Positions 20,284 through 29,780 of a stretch of 64,000 nt of DNA are shown piece after piece. The translations under genes were made by a program, and so were the position numbers. Positions within the stretch are counted from its first letter, which is position 1. Every line of letters begins with the position of its first letter. The notes under the pieces were generated by a model. The model saw only the letters and a program-made list of their open reading frames with translations, ran no database searches and was not told the origin of the DNA. The stretch comes from Enterobacter cloacae subsp. cloacae ATCC 13047. Lineage in GTDB: Bacteria > Pseudomonadota > Gammaproteobacteria > Enterobacterales > Enterobacteriaceae. The stretch covers positions 2,170,001 to 2,234,000 of the forward strand of contig NC_014121.1 of NCBI RefSeq assembly GCF_000025565.1, given 5' to 3'.

Positions 20284-20705
20284 CAGGCTTCTCCTGTCAC
20301 ATTGCCGCCGATGCGGTGGGATTTTCCGCGAAAGAGAGCGACGGTTTTCTGTTGTTGGTTCTGAATTTCGATGTCATACACGCCGGTCAGTTTGCCCTGA
20401 TGCTTAACCCGCGCGGTGGCGGTCAGCTTGTCTCCGACAAAGCCCGGTCGAAGGAAATCGATTGTGCAGCCAGAGGCCACCGCCGCCAGCCCCTGGCTGT
20501 TGCAGGCGTAGGCAAACGCGGTGTCGGCCAGCGAGAAGAGCTGTCCGCCGTGGCAGGTTTTATGGCCGTTAAGCATCTGCGGGGTGATGGTCATGGTCAC
20601 CACTGCGTAACCTTCGTCCATGTCGATAATGTCCATCCCCATTGCCTGCGCGCAGGCATCCTGTTCGTACATGGTGCGGGCGTTATGCCAGGCGTTATGA
20701 CTCAT
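20283..20705 (-). CDS. paaI: PaaI, hotdog-fold acyl-CoA thioesterase
   Basis: This 140-aa hotdog thioesterase hydrolyses ring-hydroxylated phenylacetyl-CoA and rescues CoA from dead-end products. The conserved core NGHKTCHGGQLFSLADTAFAYACNS is present. The start chosen (MSHNAWHNA at 20705) gives the E. coli length of 140; an upstream ATG at 20726 would add seven residues. It overlaps the 3' end of paaH by 11 bp. Confidence 0.94.
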   Translation of the reverse strand: MSHNAWHNARTMYEQDACAQAMGMDIIDMDEGYAVVTMTITPQMLNGHKTCHGGQLFSLADTAFAYACNSQGLAAVASGCTIDFLRPGFVGDKLTATARVKHQGKLTGVYDIEIQNQQQKTVALFRGKSHRIGGNVTGEA

Positions 20706-22119
20706 AGCTACTCTCCAGAAGCGCACGCTGGCGCAGCAGTGAACAGGGGCGATAACGTTCTTCGCCGTAATGACGCTGCAGGTTTTCCAGCAGCGTTAAC
20801 AGACGTTGCCAGCCCAGCCGCTCGCCCCAGGCAATCGGCCCGGACGGGTAGTTCACGCCCAGACGCATGGCGGTATCGATATCTTTTTCGCTGGCGACCC
20901 CTTTTTGCAGCGCATCCAGCGCTTCGTTGGCAATCATCGCCACCGTGCGCCAGACCAGCAGGCCAGGGTAATCGGCAATCTGCACCACCCGCTTTCCCTG
21001 CTGTTGCAGGTAGCGGATGACTTTTTGCGTCGCGGTATGCGGGTTGCTGGCCGCCGACGCAATCACCGCCACGTCGCGCTCAATGCGATCAACCACCACC
21101 ACCGGGCAGTTGAGGCGCAGCGCCAGCGCCTGAGCGGTTTCGCCCTGCGTTTCAATCAGCAACACATCATCGATTTCCGTGACGCCGTCACGTTTTCGTT
21201 CAACCCGCATTGGGCTAAAGCTGTCGTTGACCGCGTCGAGCCATGGCACCTGTGGCGATTCGCCTCGCCAGTCGTAAACGCCCTTCCCACTTTTTTTGCC
21301 CAGTCGCCCCGCCAGCACCAGCTCCTGCTGCACCAGTGAAGGGAGAAAACGCCGCTCCTGCCAGAATGCGTTAAACACCGAACAGGTCACGGCGAAGTTA
21401 ACGTCCTGACCAATCAGATCGGTCAGTTCCAGCGGCCCCATCGGGAAACCGCCGCCTTCGCGCAGGGCAGCATCAATGACTTCAGGAGCTGCAACCTGTT
21501 CCTCCAGCGCGCGCCAGGCTTCGGAATAGAAGGGACGCGCCACGCGATTTACGATGAAGCCCGGCGTCGACTGGCAGCGCACCGGCTGTTTCCCCCAGTT
21601 CAGCGCAAGCTCGCACAGCGCGTCGGCCACTTCCGGCGAGGTCGCCAGCCCGCTAACCACCTCCACCAGCTTCATCACCGGTGCCGGGTTAAAGAAATGC
21701 AGGCCTGCCACTCGCTCTGGATGACGGATATCCGCCGCAATCGCCGTGATCGAGATAGAAGATGTGTTGCTGGTAAGCAGGGTCTGCGGCGGGCAGATCT
21801 CCGCCAGTTCGGCAAACAGCGCTTTTTTCACCTCAAGGCGCTCGGAGGCGGCTTCTATCACCAGGTCCGCCGCGGTTAGCGCACTGATATCCGTGACCGG
21901 GGTCAGCCGGGCGAGGATCTGCCCACACGCCTCCTCAGTGAGTTTGCCCCGCGTCACCCGGGAGGCCAGGCGCTGGCGAATGCCGTCAATGGCGCGGGAA
22001 ATGGCGTCTGAGGCGATGTCGTACATCATCACCTGATGCCCATGGCTTGCCGCGACTTCGGCTATTCCGGCGCCCATTGTCCCGCTTCCAATGACGGCGA
22101 CAGTACGAATGTTCAGCAT
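20695..22119 (-). CDS. paaH: PaaH, 3-hydroxyadipyl-CoA dehydrogenase
   Basis: The 474-aa NAD-dependent 3-hydroxyacyl-CoA dehydrogenase oxidises 3-hydroxyadipyl-CoA to 3-oxoadipyl-CoA. The Rossmann motif GSGTMGAGIAEVAASHGH is at the start, with the HFFNPAPVMKLVEVV active-site segment in the middle. A second C-terminal domain copy (NYPSGPIAWGERLGW) gives the full length. It starts 1 bp after the paaG stop. Confidence 0.95.
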   Translation of the reverse strand: MLNIRTVAVIGSGTMGAGIAEVAASHGHQVMMYDIASDAISRAIDGIRQRLASRVTRGKLTEEACGQILARLTPVTDISALTAADLVIEAASERLEVKKALFAELAEICPPQTLLTSNTSSISITAIAADIRHPERVAGLHFFNPAPVMKLVEVVSGLATSPEVADALCELALNWGKQPVRCQSTPGFIVNRVARPFYSEAWRALEEQVAAPEVIDAALREGGGFPMGPLELTDLIGQDVNFAVTCSVFNAFWQERRFLPSLVQQELVLAGRLGKKSGKGVYDWRGESPQVPWLDAVNDSFSPMRVERKRDGVTEIDDVLLIETQGETAQALALRLNCPVVVVDRIERDVAVIASAASNPHTATQKVIRYLQQQGKRVVQIADYPGLLVWRTVAMIANEALDALQKGVASEKDIDTAMRLGVNYPSGPIAWGERLGWQRLLTLLENLQRHYGEERYRPCSLLRQRALLESSYES

Positions 22120-22120
22120 C

Positions 22121-22906
22121 TTACTTCCCCGTAAAATTCGGCACGCGCTTCGCCAGAAAGGCGCTCACGCCCTCACGGTAATCGTCGCTGCGTCCGGCCA
22201 GCCGTTGATAATCGCGCTCCAGGTCAAGCTGTGCGTCCAGGGTGTTGGTTTCCGCGGCATTGATCGCCTGCTTGATCAGCCCCAGCCCAAAGGTGGGCTG
22301 CGAGGCAAAGTGCAGCGCCAGCTGCTGCGCCGTGCTGGAGAGCTGGTCGTCATCCACCACCTGCCAGATCATTCCCCAGGCGTGCGCCTGTTCGGCGCTC
22401 AGTTTGTCGCCAAGCAGCGCCAGCCCCATGGCACGGGCACGTCCGGCCACGCGCGGCAGGAACCAGGTTCCGCCGCAGTCCGGGACTAACCCCAGCTTGC
22501 TGAAGGCCATCACAAAGGTGGCGGAACGCGCGGCAATCACCATGTCGCACCCCAGCGCCAGCGTGGCCCCTGCTCCTGCCGCCACGCCGTTGACCGCGCA
22601 AATCACCGGTTTTGGCAGCGCAGCCAGACGACGCACCAGCGGGTTATAAAAGGTCTCGACGGACATCCCCAGATCCGGCGCAGGACCGTTCGGGTCGACG
22701 TTACGGTCGTTCAGATCCTGCCCGGCACAGAAGCCGCGCCCTGCGCCGGTGATCAGCAGACAGCGGATCGTCTCATCGCGCTCGGCCTGCTTCAGGCATT
22801 CTGCAAGCTGCTGGTGCATCACATCGTTAAAGCTGTTCAGACGCTCCGGACGGTTCAGCGTCAGGGTCATTACGCCTTGCTCTACATGACTGAGAATAAA
22901 TTCCAC
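22121..22906 (-). CDS. paaG: PaaG, 1,2-epoxyphenylacetyl-CoA isomerase
   Basis: The 261-aa crotonase-fold enzyme turns the ring epoxide into the oxepin ahead of ring opening by PaaZ. Crotonase features include CLLITGAGRGFCAGQDLNDR (oxyanion hole) and a core with GCDMVIAARSATFVMAFSKLGLVPDCGGTWFLPR, whose Asp in VPDCGG is the usual catalytic position in this subgroup. Two base pairs separate it from paaF. Confidence 0.95.
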   Translation of the reverse strand: MEFILSHVEQGVMTLTLNRPERLNSFNDVMHQQLAECLKQAERDETIRCLLITGAGRGFCAGQDLNDRNVDPNGPAPDLGMSVETFYNPLVRRLAALPKPVICAVNGVAAGAGATLALGCDMVIAARSATFVMAFSKLGLVPDCGGTWFLPRVAGRARAMGLALLGDKLSAEQAHAWGMIWQVVDDDQLSSTAQQLALHFASQPTFGLGLIKQAINAAETNTLDAQLDLERDYQRLAGRSDDYREGVSAFLAKRVPNFTGK

Positions 22907-22908
22907 AA

Positions 22909-23676
22909 TTAGCGTCCTTTAAAGTCGGGAGTACGTTTCTGTAAGAAGGCGTCGATGCCTTCTCGCCTGTCTTCCGTGGCCGAGAGCAGCGTGAACAGTT
23001 GGCGCTCCTGGGCCAGCCCCGCCTGCAGTGGCACCTCCTGTGACTGGCGCAGCGCCTGTTTAGCCGCCTGTAGCGCCAGCGGCGAGTGGCGCGCCATCAG
23101 CGCTGCCTGTTTCAGGGCGTATTCCAGCGTCAGCGAGGCCGGGAAAACGTCGCTGACCAGACCGGCACGCTGGGCCTGCTGCGCCGTAATGCTTTCCCCG
23201 GTCAGTACCATTTTGCTGGCGAGCGATTTACCCACGCAGCGGATCAGGCGCTGCGTGCCGCCCGCACCGGGCATGATCCCAAGCGTAATTTCCGGCAGTC
23301 CGAAGCGGGCGTTGTCACCGGCAATCACTACGTCGCACAGCAGGGCCAGCTCGCAGCCAGCCCCGAGTGCAAAACCGTTCACGGCGGCAATCAGCGGTTT
23401 ATTAAAGGCATCTATCCGCTTCCACAGCTGAGGACGACTATCGTTCAGGGTGGCAGGCAGATCTTTTTCTGCCATTTCGTTGAGATCGGCTCCGGCCGCA
23501 AAGCAGCGCTCGCTGCCGTAAATCACACAGGCAGAGAGGGTGTTATCGCTTGCCGCCGCCTCCAGCTGTTCTGCAAGCTGTGTCAGCAGCGCATTGTTAA
23601 GGGCGTTGCGTGCCGCCGGCCGGTTGAGCGTGAGTTGCAGCACGCGGTCATAACGGGTGACCAGAAGTTCGCTCAT
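22909..23676 (-). CDS. paaF: PaaF, 2,3-dehydroadipyl-CoA hydratase
   Basis: This 255-aa enoyl-CoA hydratase acts in the lower, beta-oxidation-like part of the pathway. Oxyanion-hole residues lie in ERCFAAGADLNEMAEKD; the catalytic-glutamate region is FALGAGCELALLCDVVIAGDNARFGLPEITLGIMPGAGGTQRL. It overlaps paaE by 4 bp. Confidence 0.95.
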   Translation of the reverse strand: MSELLVTRYDRVLQLTLNRPAARNALNNALLTQLAEQLEAAASDNTLSACVIYGSERCFAAGADLNEMAEKDLPATLNDSRPQLWKRIDAFNKPLIAAVNGFALGAGCELALLCDVVIAGDNARFGLPEITLGIMPGAGGTQRLIRCVGKSLASKMVLTGESITAQQAQRAGLVSDVFPASLTLEYALKQAALMARHSPLALQAAKQALRQSQEVPLQAGLAQERQLFTLLSATEDRREGIDAFLQKRTPDFKGR

Positions 23677-24743
23677 GCCATCCCCTTAGCGTCAAAGTCG
23701 ACGACCACGTCGGCGGTTAGCGGCAGCGCCTGACAGCTCAGTACATACCCGGCGGCCAGTTCGTCCGGCTCCAGGCTGTAGTTGGTCGCCATGTCCACCT
23801 TGCCGCGCAGCACTTTGCACTTACAGGTGGCGCAGACGCCTCCCTTGCAGGCATACGGCAGATCCGCCCCCTGGCGCAGGGCGGCATCAAGAATGCTCTC
23901 GTCGTCCGCCGTGAGGACGATCTCGCGGTCACGTCCGTCCTGGCGCACGATCACCTTCTGGCCTTCCGCCTGCACGCTCACCGCGCGCTTAACGGCCGTG
24001 CCCGGCGTATTGAACCGCTCAAGGTGAATGGATTTTTCGGCCATTCCCAGCGCTTTTAAGGTCGCTTCAGCCTCGTCCATCATCGCGGCCGGGCCGCAGA
24101 TAAAGGCCTCGTCGTACTGGCGGAAGTTGAGCAGCGTTTTTGCCAGCGCCTGCAGCTTTTCACCGTCGATACGGCCGTAAAGCAGGTCGCTGTCCAGCCG
24201 CTCCTGGCTGAAGATGGCAACCAGCTGCAACCGCTGCGGGTATTTATCCTTCAGGTCCGCCAGCGCCTGACGGAACATCATGCTCTGGCTGCTGCGGTTG
24301 CCGTAGATCAGGGTGAAGTGGCTGTTCGGTTCGGCGGCCAGCGTGGCGGATAAAATCGCCAGCATCGGGGTGATGCCGGAGCCTGCGGCAATCGCCAGAT
24401 AGTGACCTTCCCGTTCAGGCTGCGGCTGATAGCCAAAATGCCCCTGGGGAACCATCACCTCCAGCGTCATGCCCGGTTTGATCTCATCCCGGGCGTAACG
24501 AGAGAAACGTCCACCTTCAATGGCTTTAACCGCGACGCTGATCTCCCCCGGCGCGCTACTCCGGCAGATGGAGTAACAGCGGCGCAATTCGTCTGCACCC
24601 AGTCTGGTTTTCAGGGTCAGGTGTTGGCCGGGACGAAAGCGGTAAGCCTCCTGCAACGCCTGCGGAACCGCGAAGGTGATGGTCACCGCATCGCGGGTTT
24701 CGGGTTCTACTTTTGCCACTGTTAATGAATGAAACGTTGTCAT
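23673..24743 (-). CDS. paaE: PaaE, reductase of the phenylacetyl-CoA epoxidase
   Basis: PaaE passes electrons from NADPH to the PaaABC(D) di-iron epoxidase. The 356-aa protein has an N-terminal FAD-binding ferredoxin-reductase part (FRPGQHLTLKTRL..RRCYSICRS), an NAD(P) domain (AAGSGITPMLAILSATL) and a C-terminal plant-type 2Fe-2S domain (CKGGVCATCKCKV...SCQ). The ATG at 24743 gives the E. coli length; a longer open frame to 24833 overlaps paaD and is rejected. Confidence 0.95.
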   Translation of the reverse strand: MTTFHSLTVAKVEPETRDAVTITFAVPQALQEAYRFRPGQHLTLKTRLGADELRRCYSICRSSAPGEISVAVKAIEGGRFSRYARDEIKPGMTLEVMVPQGHFGYQPQPEREGHYLAIAAGSGITPMLAILSATLAAEPNSHFTLIYGNRSSQSMMFRQALADLKDKYPQRLQLVAIFSQERLDSDLLYGRIDGEKLQALAKTLLNFRQYDEAFICGPAAMMDEAEATLKALGMAEKSIHLERFNTPGTAVKRAVSVQAEGQKVIVRQDGRDREIVLTADDESILDAALRQGADLPYACKGGVCATCKCKVLRGKVDMATNYSLEPDELAAGYVLSCQALPLTADVVVDFDAKGMA

Positions 24744-24750
24744 GACAACC

Positions 24751-25248
24751 TCAAATACATTTGAAATAGTCGAAGGGTTCGCGGCAGGTATTACAGCGAT
24801 ACAGCGCCTTACAGGCCGTAGAACCAAACTCACTGATAAGCGAGGTGTCGGTGCTGGCGCAGCGCGGGCAACTCACCTCAGCGGGAACGTGGGCATGACA
24901 GCTGTGCCCCACGGGTGGGCTGATGCCATACGCGCGCAGACGTTCACGCGCATCGGCGGTCATCCAGTCGGTCGTCCAGGCGGGTTCCAGCTGCAGCACA
25001 ATGTGCACCGGCGTATAACCGTGCGCCGTCAGGGTGTCGCGGATGGCGCCAAGCAGGTGTTCCGTCGCCGGGCAGCCTGAATAGGTTGGCGTAAAGCCAA
25101 TCACCCAGCCTTCGCCCTGCGCGGTGACGCTGCGCACCATGCCTAAATCGGTGATGGTGAGCACCGGCACTTCCGGGTCTGGGATCTGGCTTAACAGGGA
25201 CCAGATGTGCGGAACCTGTGGGGGGGCGATGTCGACAAGACGTTGCAT
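24751..25248 (-). CDS. paaD: PaaD, accessory protein of the epoxidase complex
   Basis: The 165-aa protein has an N-terminal MIP18/DUF59 domain (LLSQIPDPEVPVLTITDLGMV, GFTPTYSGCPA), the family linked to Fe-S or metal centre assembly. A C-terminal zinc-ribbon-like part follows (CPRCASTD...CKALYRCNTCREPFDYFKC). It is needed for epoxidase activity in E. coli. The start at 25248 follows AAAGGAGAAC; an upstream in-frame ATG (25266) adds six residues and is less likely. Confidence 0.94.
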   Translation of the reverse strand: MQRLVDIAPPQVPHIWSLLSQIPDPEVPVLTITDLGMVRSVTAQGEGWVIGFTPTYSGCPATEHLLGAIRDTLTAHGYTPVHIVLQLEPAWTTDWMTADARERLRAYGISPPVGHSCHAHVPAEVSCPRCASTDTSLISEFGSTACKALYRCNTCREPFDYFKCI

Positions 25249-25259
25249 GGCGTTCTCCT

Positions 25260-26006
25260 TTACCACTGCTGACCGGGATACGCGCGCTGGAGATACTGCA
25301 TCTCTGCCAGCATCGGGCCCAGATGCTCGGTATGCAGCCCGCGTTTTCCGCCGGTACGATAGGCCGTCTCATAGGGCACGCGCAGGGTGGCTTCCCGCAG
25401 TCCGGCAAACACTTCGTGTTCCCACGGCTGGCGCAGGGTGCGCGGATCAACCGCAACGCCGGACTCAATAAGCTCAAGCTCAACGTCATCCACCTCGAAC
25501 AACTCGGCCGTAAAGCGCCACAGGTTGTCGATGGCCTGCTGCATTTTTTGCGACGAGATTTCGGTGCCGTCTCCCAGGCGCACCAGCCAGCCGCGGCTAA
25601 AGCGCAGGTGATAACGCGCCTCTTTAATCGCCTTGGCGGCGATAGCGGAAAGCTGACTGTCGCTGCTGTGGATCAACCGCTCGTAGAGGGCAACATTCCA
25701 CGCGTCCATCAGATACTGGCGGGCGATCGTGTCGGCGAAGTTGCCGTTCGGCTGTTCTGCCAACAGTAAATTGTGAAACTGACGCTCATCGCGGCCGAAG
25801 GCCAGGGTGTCTTCATCGCCCTGACCTTCCCGCTCTGCCGCGCAGGCGAGGAAGTTGCGCGCCTGCCCCAGCAGATCGAGACCGATGTTGGCGAGCGCAA
25901 GGTCGATTTCCAGCTCCGGCGCGTGTCCGCACCAGGCTCCGAGGCGCTGCGAGAGCACCAGACCGTTGTCGCCCAGACGCAGGGCGTATGCAGATACTGT
26001 TTTCAT
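25260..26006 (-). CDS. paaC: PaaC, structural subunit of phenylacetyl-CoA epoxidase
   Basis: This 248-aa ferritin-like protein pairs with PaaA and lacks a complete di-iron site in the family. It has the helices typical of PaaC (LEIDLALANIGLDLLGQARNFL, FADTIARQYLMDAWNVAL, AIKEARYHLRFSRGW). The ATG at 26006 gives the E. coli length. Eight base pairs lie between paaB and paaC. Confidence 0.95.
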   Translation of the reverse strand: MKTVSAYALRLGDNGLVLSQRLGAWCGHAPELEIDLALANIGLDLLGQARNFLACAAEREGQGDEDTLAFGRDERQFHNLLLAEQPNGNFADTIARQYLMDAWNVALYERLIHSSDSQLSAIAAKAIKEARYHLRFSRGWLVRLGDGTEISSQKMQQAIDNLWRFTAELFEVDDVELELIESGVAVDPRTLRQPWEHEVFAGLREATLRVPYETAYRTGGKRGLHTEHLGPMLAEMQYLQRAYPGQQW

Positions 26007-26014
26007 CCCTGACC

Positions 26015-26302
26015 TCACATATGCTCGATGCCATCAGGGATGGTGTAAAACGTCGGGTGGCGGTAGACCTTGCTTTCCGCCGGGTCGAAGAACTCGCCGC
26101 TCTCTTCCGGCTGAGAGGCAACGATCTCGCTCGCCTTCACCACCCAGATCGAGCAACCTTCGCTGCGGCGAGTATAGGCGTCCCGCGCGTTTTCCAGCGC
26201 CATGCGATCGTCAGCGGCATGCAGACTGCCAACATGGCGGTGGGATAACCCTTGTTTGCTGCGTACGAACACTTCGTACAGCGGCCAGTAGACATTGCTC
26301 AT
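26015..26302 (-). CDS. paaB: PaaB, small subunit of phenylacetyl-CoA epoxidase
   Basis: The 95-aa subunit bridges PaaAC dimers. The sequence MSNVYWPLYEVFVRSKQGLSHRHVGSLHAADDRMALENARD and IWVVKASEIVASQPEE is that of enterobacterial PaaB. It is intact and tightly packed between paaA and paaC. Confidence 0.96.
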   Translation of the reverse strand: MSNVYWPLYEVFVRSKQGLSHRHVGSLHAADDRMALENARDAYTRRSEGCSIWVVKASEIVASQPEESGEFFDPAESKVYRHPTFYTIPDGIEHM

Positions 26303-26314
26303 CGTGATTTCCTC

Positions 26315-27244
26315 TTATGCGGCCTGACGGGCGCGTTGTTTTTCTGCGTGCGCCAGTGCGGCTTCACGCACCCACGCCCCCTCTTCCCAGGCTTTGCGCT
26401 TGGCGGCCAGGCGTTCGTGGTTGCAAATCCCGCGTCCGTTGATCACCTCGTCAAACTCCTGCCAGTCAATCTCACCGAAGCGGTAGTGGCCGGTTTCCTC
26501 GTCAAAGCGCAGGTCGGGATCGGGTACCGTCATCCCCAGCATCTCCACCTGCGGGATGGTGTTGTCGACGAAGCGCTGACGCAGTTCGTCATTGCCAAAG
26601 CGTTTAATTTTCCAGGCGAGACTGCGGGCGCTGTTCGGCGAGTTGTCGTCGTTTGGTCCGAACATCATCAGGGCGGGCCACCAGAAACGGTTGATGGCGT
26701 CCTGCAGCATCTGCCGCTGGGCGTCGCTCCCCTGCGCCAGCGCCATGCAGGCTTCAAACCCCTGACGCTGGTGGAAGCTCTCTTCTTTACAGATTTTCAC
26801 CATCGCGCGGGCGTACGGCCCGTAAGAGGTCCGGCACAGCGCCACCTGATTGACGATAGCGGCACCGTCCACCAGCCAGCCGATTACACCGATATCGGCC
26901 CAACTCAGCGTCGGATAGTTAAAGATGGAGGAGTATTTCATCTTGCCGTCGAGCATTTTCTGGTAGATGTCTTCCCGCGCGCAGCCCAGCGTTTCAGCCG
27001 CGCTGTAGAGATAGAGCCCGTGCCCGGCTTCGTCCTGCACTTTCGCCAGCAGGATCGCTTTGCGGCGTAGCGTCGGGGCGCGGGTGATCCAGTTCCCTTC
27101 CGGCAGCATGCCGACAATTTCAGAGTGGGCGTGCTGACCAATCTGGCGGATCAACGTCTTGCGATAGGCTTCCGGCATCCAGTCCTGAGGCTCAATCGCC
27201 GTCTCCTGCGCTATGCGCTGCTCAAAGCGTTGTTCTTGCGTCAC
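26315..27244 (-). CDS. paaA: PaaA, catalytic di-iron subunit of phenylacetyl-CoA epoxidase
   Basis: PaaA inserts oxygen into the ring of phenylacetyl-CoA. The 309-aa ferritin-like protein carries the iron ligands in the [13 protein letters not shown] and [15 protein letters not shown]-x-x-H type motifs. A GTG start at 27244 is chosen because it restores the E. coli N-terminus ([21 protein letters not shown]) and has AAAGGTG upstream; an ATG at 27298 would add 18 residues of promoter-region sequence. First gene of the eleven-gene operon. Confidence 0.95.
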   Translation of the reverse strand: MTQEQRFEQRIAQETAIEPQDWMPEAYRKTLIRQIGQHAHSEIVGMLPEGNWITRAPTLRRKAILLAKVQDEAGHGLYLYSAAETLGCAREDIYQKMLDGKMKYSSIFNYPTLSWADIGVIGWLVDGAAIVNQVALCRTSYGPYARAMVKICKEESFHQRQGFEACMALAQGSDAQRQMLQDAINRFWWPALMMFGPNDDNSPNSARSLAWKIKRFGNDELRQRFVDNTIPQVEMLGMTVPDPDLRFDEETGHYRFGEIDWQEFDEVINGRGICNHERLAAKRKAWEEGAWVREAALAHAEKQRARQAA

Positions 27245-27528
27245 GTCATCACCTTTATGATTCGTTAGTTTGCAACTTAAAGCGTAATTGTGAATCACTT
27301 TGTCTTTTAAAAGTTACACAAAGGTTAAATATACCCCCAAGAAATGTTTCCTGATTTTGTGATGTCGCTCGCAGGGCTTTTGCGCAAAGGCCGCCACATC
27401 AGGGCTACAACCGCCGCGCACCTTCCCTTGAGATCACATTGTTAACAATTCATTAAAGCTCAGCTTGATTTTTATGATTCATGATCAAACTATTGATAGT
27501 GAAATAACGAAACATGTGGAGATAAGAG
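27245..27528. promoter_or_regulatory. divergent paaA/paaZ control region with TATGATTC motifs
   Basis: The 284 bp between the two starts hold TATGATTC at 27256-27263, 12 bp upstream of the paaA start, and again at 27473-27480, about 50 bp upstream of paaZ. An opposed GTGAATCAC lies at 27290-27298. TATGATTC agrees with the core of the PaaX operator of E. coli. The second copy runs into a TGATTCATGATCA partial palindrome. One motif near each start suggests that PaaX represses both directions. Confidence 0.5.
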
Positions 27529-29568
27529 ATGCAGCAGTTAGCCAGTTTCTTGTCCGGTGTCTGGCAGTCTGGCCGGGGCCGCGAACGTACTATTCATCAC
27601 GCCATCAGCGGTGAAGCGCTCTGGAGCGTGACCAGCGAAGGGCTGGACATGGCGGCGGCACGTCGCTATGCCATTACGCATGGCGGTGAAGCGCTCCACG
27701 CCATGACCTTTATCGAACGCGCGGCGATGCTGAAAGCGGTGGCGAAGCACCTGCTCAGCCTGAAAGAGACGTTTTATGCTCTTTCAGCCCAGACCGGCGC
27801 GACAAAGGCCGACAGCTGGGTAGATATTGAAGGTGGGATTGGCACGCTGTTCACCTATGCCAGTCTGGGGAGCCGTGAATTACCGGACGACACGCTGTGG
27901 CCCGAGGACGAACTGATCCCGCTGTCGAAAGAAGGCGGCTTTGCGGCGCGCCATGTGCTGACGTCAAAATCGGGCGTGGCGGTGCATATTAACGCCTTCA
28001 ACTTCCCCTGCTGGGGAATGCTGGAAAAACTCGCCCCCACGTGGCTTGCCGGGATGCCGGCGATCATCAAACCCGCTACCGCCACCGCGCAGGTGACGCA
28101 GGCGATGGTGAAAGCGATCGTGGAGAGCGGTCTGGTGCCGGACGGCGCCATCAGCCTGATCTGCGGCGGCGCGGGCGATCTGCTGGACCATCTCGACAGC
28201 CAGGATGTGGTGACGTTTACCGGCTCCGCCAGCACCGGCCAGACCCTGCGTGTTCACCCGAATATTGTGGCAAACGCGATCCCGTTCACCATGGAAGCCG
28301 ACTCCCTGAACTGCTGCGTGCTGGGAGAAGACGTGACGCCGGAACAGCCCGAGTTCGCCCTGTTCATTCGCGAGGTTGTACGTGAGATGACCGCCAAGGC
28401 CGGACAGAAATGTACCGCCATCCGCCGCATTATCGTGCCGCAACACCAGATTGACGCGGTAAGTCAGGCGCTGATCGCCCGGCTGGAAAAGGTGGTGGTG
28501 GGCGACCCGGCGCAGGAAGGCGTAAAAATGGGTTCCCTGGTCAACAGCGAACAGCGTGCGGACGTGCAGGAGAAAGTGGATCAGCTTGTGGCCGCAGGCT
28601 GCCAGGTTCGCCTGGGCGGAAAAGCCGATCTGCAGGCCGCCGGAGCGTTTTACCCGCCAACCCTGCTCTTTTGCCCGCAGCCGGATGAGACCCCGGCGGT
28701 GCACGCCACCGAAGCGTTCGGCCCGGTGGCGACTCTCATGCCATATCGCCACGCAGACCATGCGATGCAGCTTGCCCGCGCGGGCGGCGGTAGCCTGGCC
28801 GGGACGCTGGTCACGGCGGATCCCGCGCTCGCCCGCCAGTTTATTTCTGGTGCAGCGCGGGCACACGGTCGCATTCAGATCCTTAATGAAGAGTCAGCAA
28901 AAGAGTCTACCGGCCACGGTTCTCCGCTTCCGCAGCTCGTGCATGGCGGTCCCGGACGTGCAGGCGGCGGCGAGGAGCTGGGTGGCCTGCGTGCGGTCAA
29001 ACACTATATGCAGCGCACCGCCATTCAGGGCAGCCCGACCATGCTGGCCGCCATCGGCAAACAGTGGGTACGCGGCGCGACGGTGCAGGAAGATCGCGTC
29101 CATCCGTTCCGCAAATACTTCGAGGAATTGCAGCCGGGCGACAGCCTGCTGACGCCGCGCCGAACCCTGACGGAAGCCGATATCGTTAACTTTGCCTGCC
29201 TGAGCGGAGATCATTTCTATGCTCACATGGACAAAATTGGCGCAGCGGAGTCAATCTTTGGCGAGCGGGTGGTACACGGTTACTTCCTGATTTCCGCTGC
29301 CGCCGGGCTGTTTGTTGATGCAGGTGTGGGGCCGGTGATCGCCAACTACGGCATGGAAAACCTGCGCTTTATCGAGCCGGTGAAACCGGGCGATACCATC
29401 CAGGTGCGCCTGACCTGCAAACGTAAAACCCTGAAGAAACAGCGTACGGCGGATGAAAAACCCACCGGCGTGGTCGAATGGGCGGTTGAGATTTTCAATC
29501 AGCACCAGCAGGCTGTAGCGCTGTACTCCATTCTGACGCTGGTGGCTCGCCAGCAGGGTGATTTTTAA
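27529..29568 (+). CDS. paaZ: PaaZ, ring-opening bifunctional oxepin-CoA hydrolase/dehydrogenase
   Basis: The 679-aa fusion opens the oxepin ring and oxidises the aldehyde. The N-terminal aldehyde dehydrogenase (about 1-520) has [11 protein letters not shown], the substrate-binding [12 protein letters not shown] and the catalytic cysteine in [10 protein letters not shown]. The C-terminal MaoC-like hydratase (about 540-679) has [14 protein letters not shown] and [16 protein letters not shown]. The length matches E. coli (681). It is divergent from paaA and has its own promoter with a PaaX-type motif. Both parts look intact. Confidence 0.96.
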   Translation: MQQLASFLSGVWQSGRGRERTIHHAISGEALWSVTSEGLDMAAARRYAITHGGEALHAMTFIERAAMLKAVAKHLLSLKETFYALSAQTGATKADSWVDIEGGIGTLFTYASLGSRELPDDTLWPEDELIPLSKEGGFAARHVLTSKSGVAVHINAFNFPCWGMLEKLAPTWLAGMPAIIKPATATAQVTQAMVKAIVESGLVPDGAISLICGGAGDLLDHLDSQDVVTFTGSASTGQTLRVHPNIVANAIPFTMEADSLNCCVLGEDVTPEQPEFALFIREVVREMTAKAGQKCTAIRRIIVPQHQIDAVSQALIARLEKVVVGDPAQEGVKMGSLVNSEQRADVQEKVDQLVAAGCQVRLGGKADLQAAGAFYPPTLLFCPQPDETPAVHATEAFGPVATLMPYRHADHAMQLARAGGGSLAGTLVTADPALARQFISGAARAHGRIQILNEESAKESTGHGSPLPQLVHGGPGRAGGGEELGGLRAVKHYMQRTAIQGSPTMLAAIGKQWVRGATVQEDRVHPFRKYFEELQPGDSLLTPRRTLTEADIVNFACLSGDHFYAHMDKIGAAESIFGERVVHGYFLISAAAGLFVDAGVGPVIANYGMENLRFIEPVKPGDTIQVRLTCKRKTLKKQRTADEKPTGVVEWAVEIFNQHQQAVALYSILTLVARQQGDF

Positions 29569-29625
29569 GGCTGTTACCTGTGCGGGTTTAATCAGTTAAT
29601 CACACTAAAAAAAGAGGGGAAAACA

Positions 29626-29663
29626 CGGACTGGATGGCTTTGGGTAACACATCATCCAGTCCG
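29626..29663. other. 11-bp stem-loop after paaZ
   Basis: CGGACTGGATG (29626-29636) pairs perfectly with CATCCAGTCCG (29653-29663) around a 16-base loop, about 60 bp past the paaZ stop. No T-run follows on either side, so it is not a clear intrinsic terminator. It lies at the edge of the T6SS islet and could be a transcript-end hairpin or an old insertion boundary. Confidence 0.45.
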
Positions 29664-29702
29664 CATAGCCTGGCTAATTTACATCCAGAAACATTAAGAA
29701 AA

Positions 29703-29730
29703 TTGACCACATACTTAGCATGGTTATTAT
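29703..29730 (+). promoter_or_regulatory. predicted sigma-70 promoter of the Hcp-toxin-immunity islet
   Basis: TTGACC (29703-29708), a 16-bp spacer and TATTAT (29725-29730) lie about 50 bp upstream of the Hcp start. It would give the three-gene islet its own transcript, independent of paaZ. Pattern only. Confidence 0.45.
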
Positions 29731-29780
29731 CCCTTGCGGGAATTTTCCCCCAACTAAATTACATGGATGATGAGTAGACT

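Noticed and set aside
23673..24833. Longer PaaE of 386 residues
   Set aside because: The first 30 residues would come from the end of paaD and do not match PaaE; the ATG at 24743 gives the family length.
29626..29663. Intrinsic terminator of paaZ
   Set aside because: The stem is perfect, but the loop is 16 bases and no T-run follows; reported only as a stem-loop.
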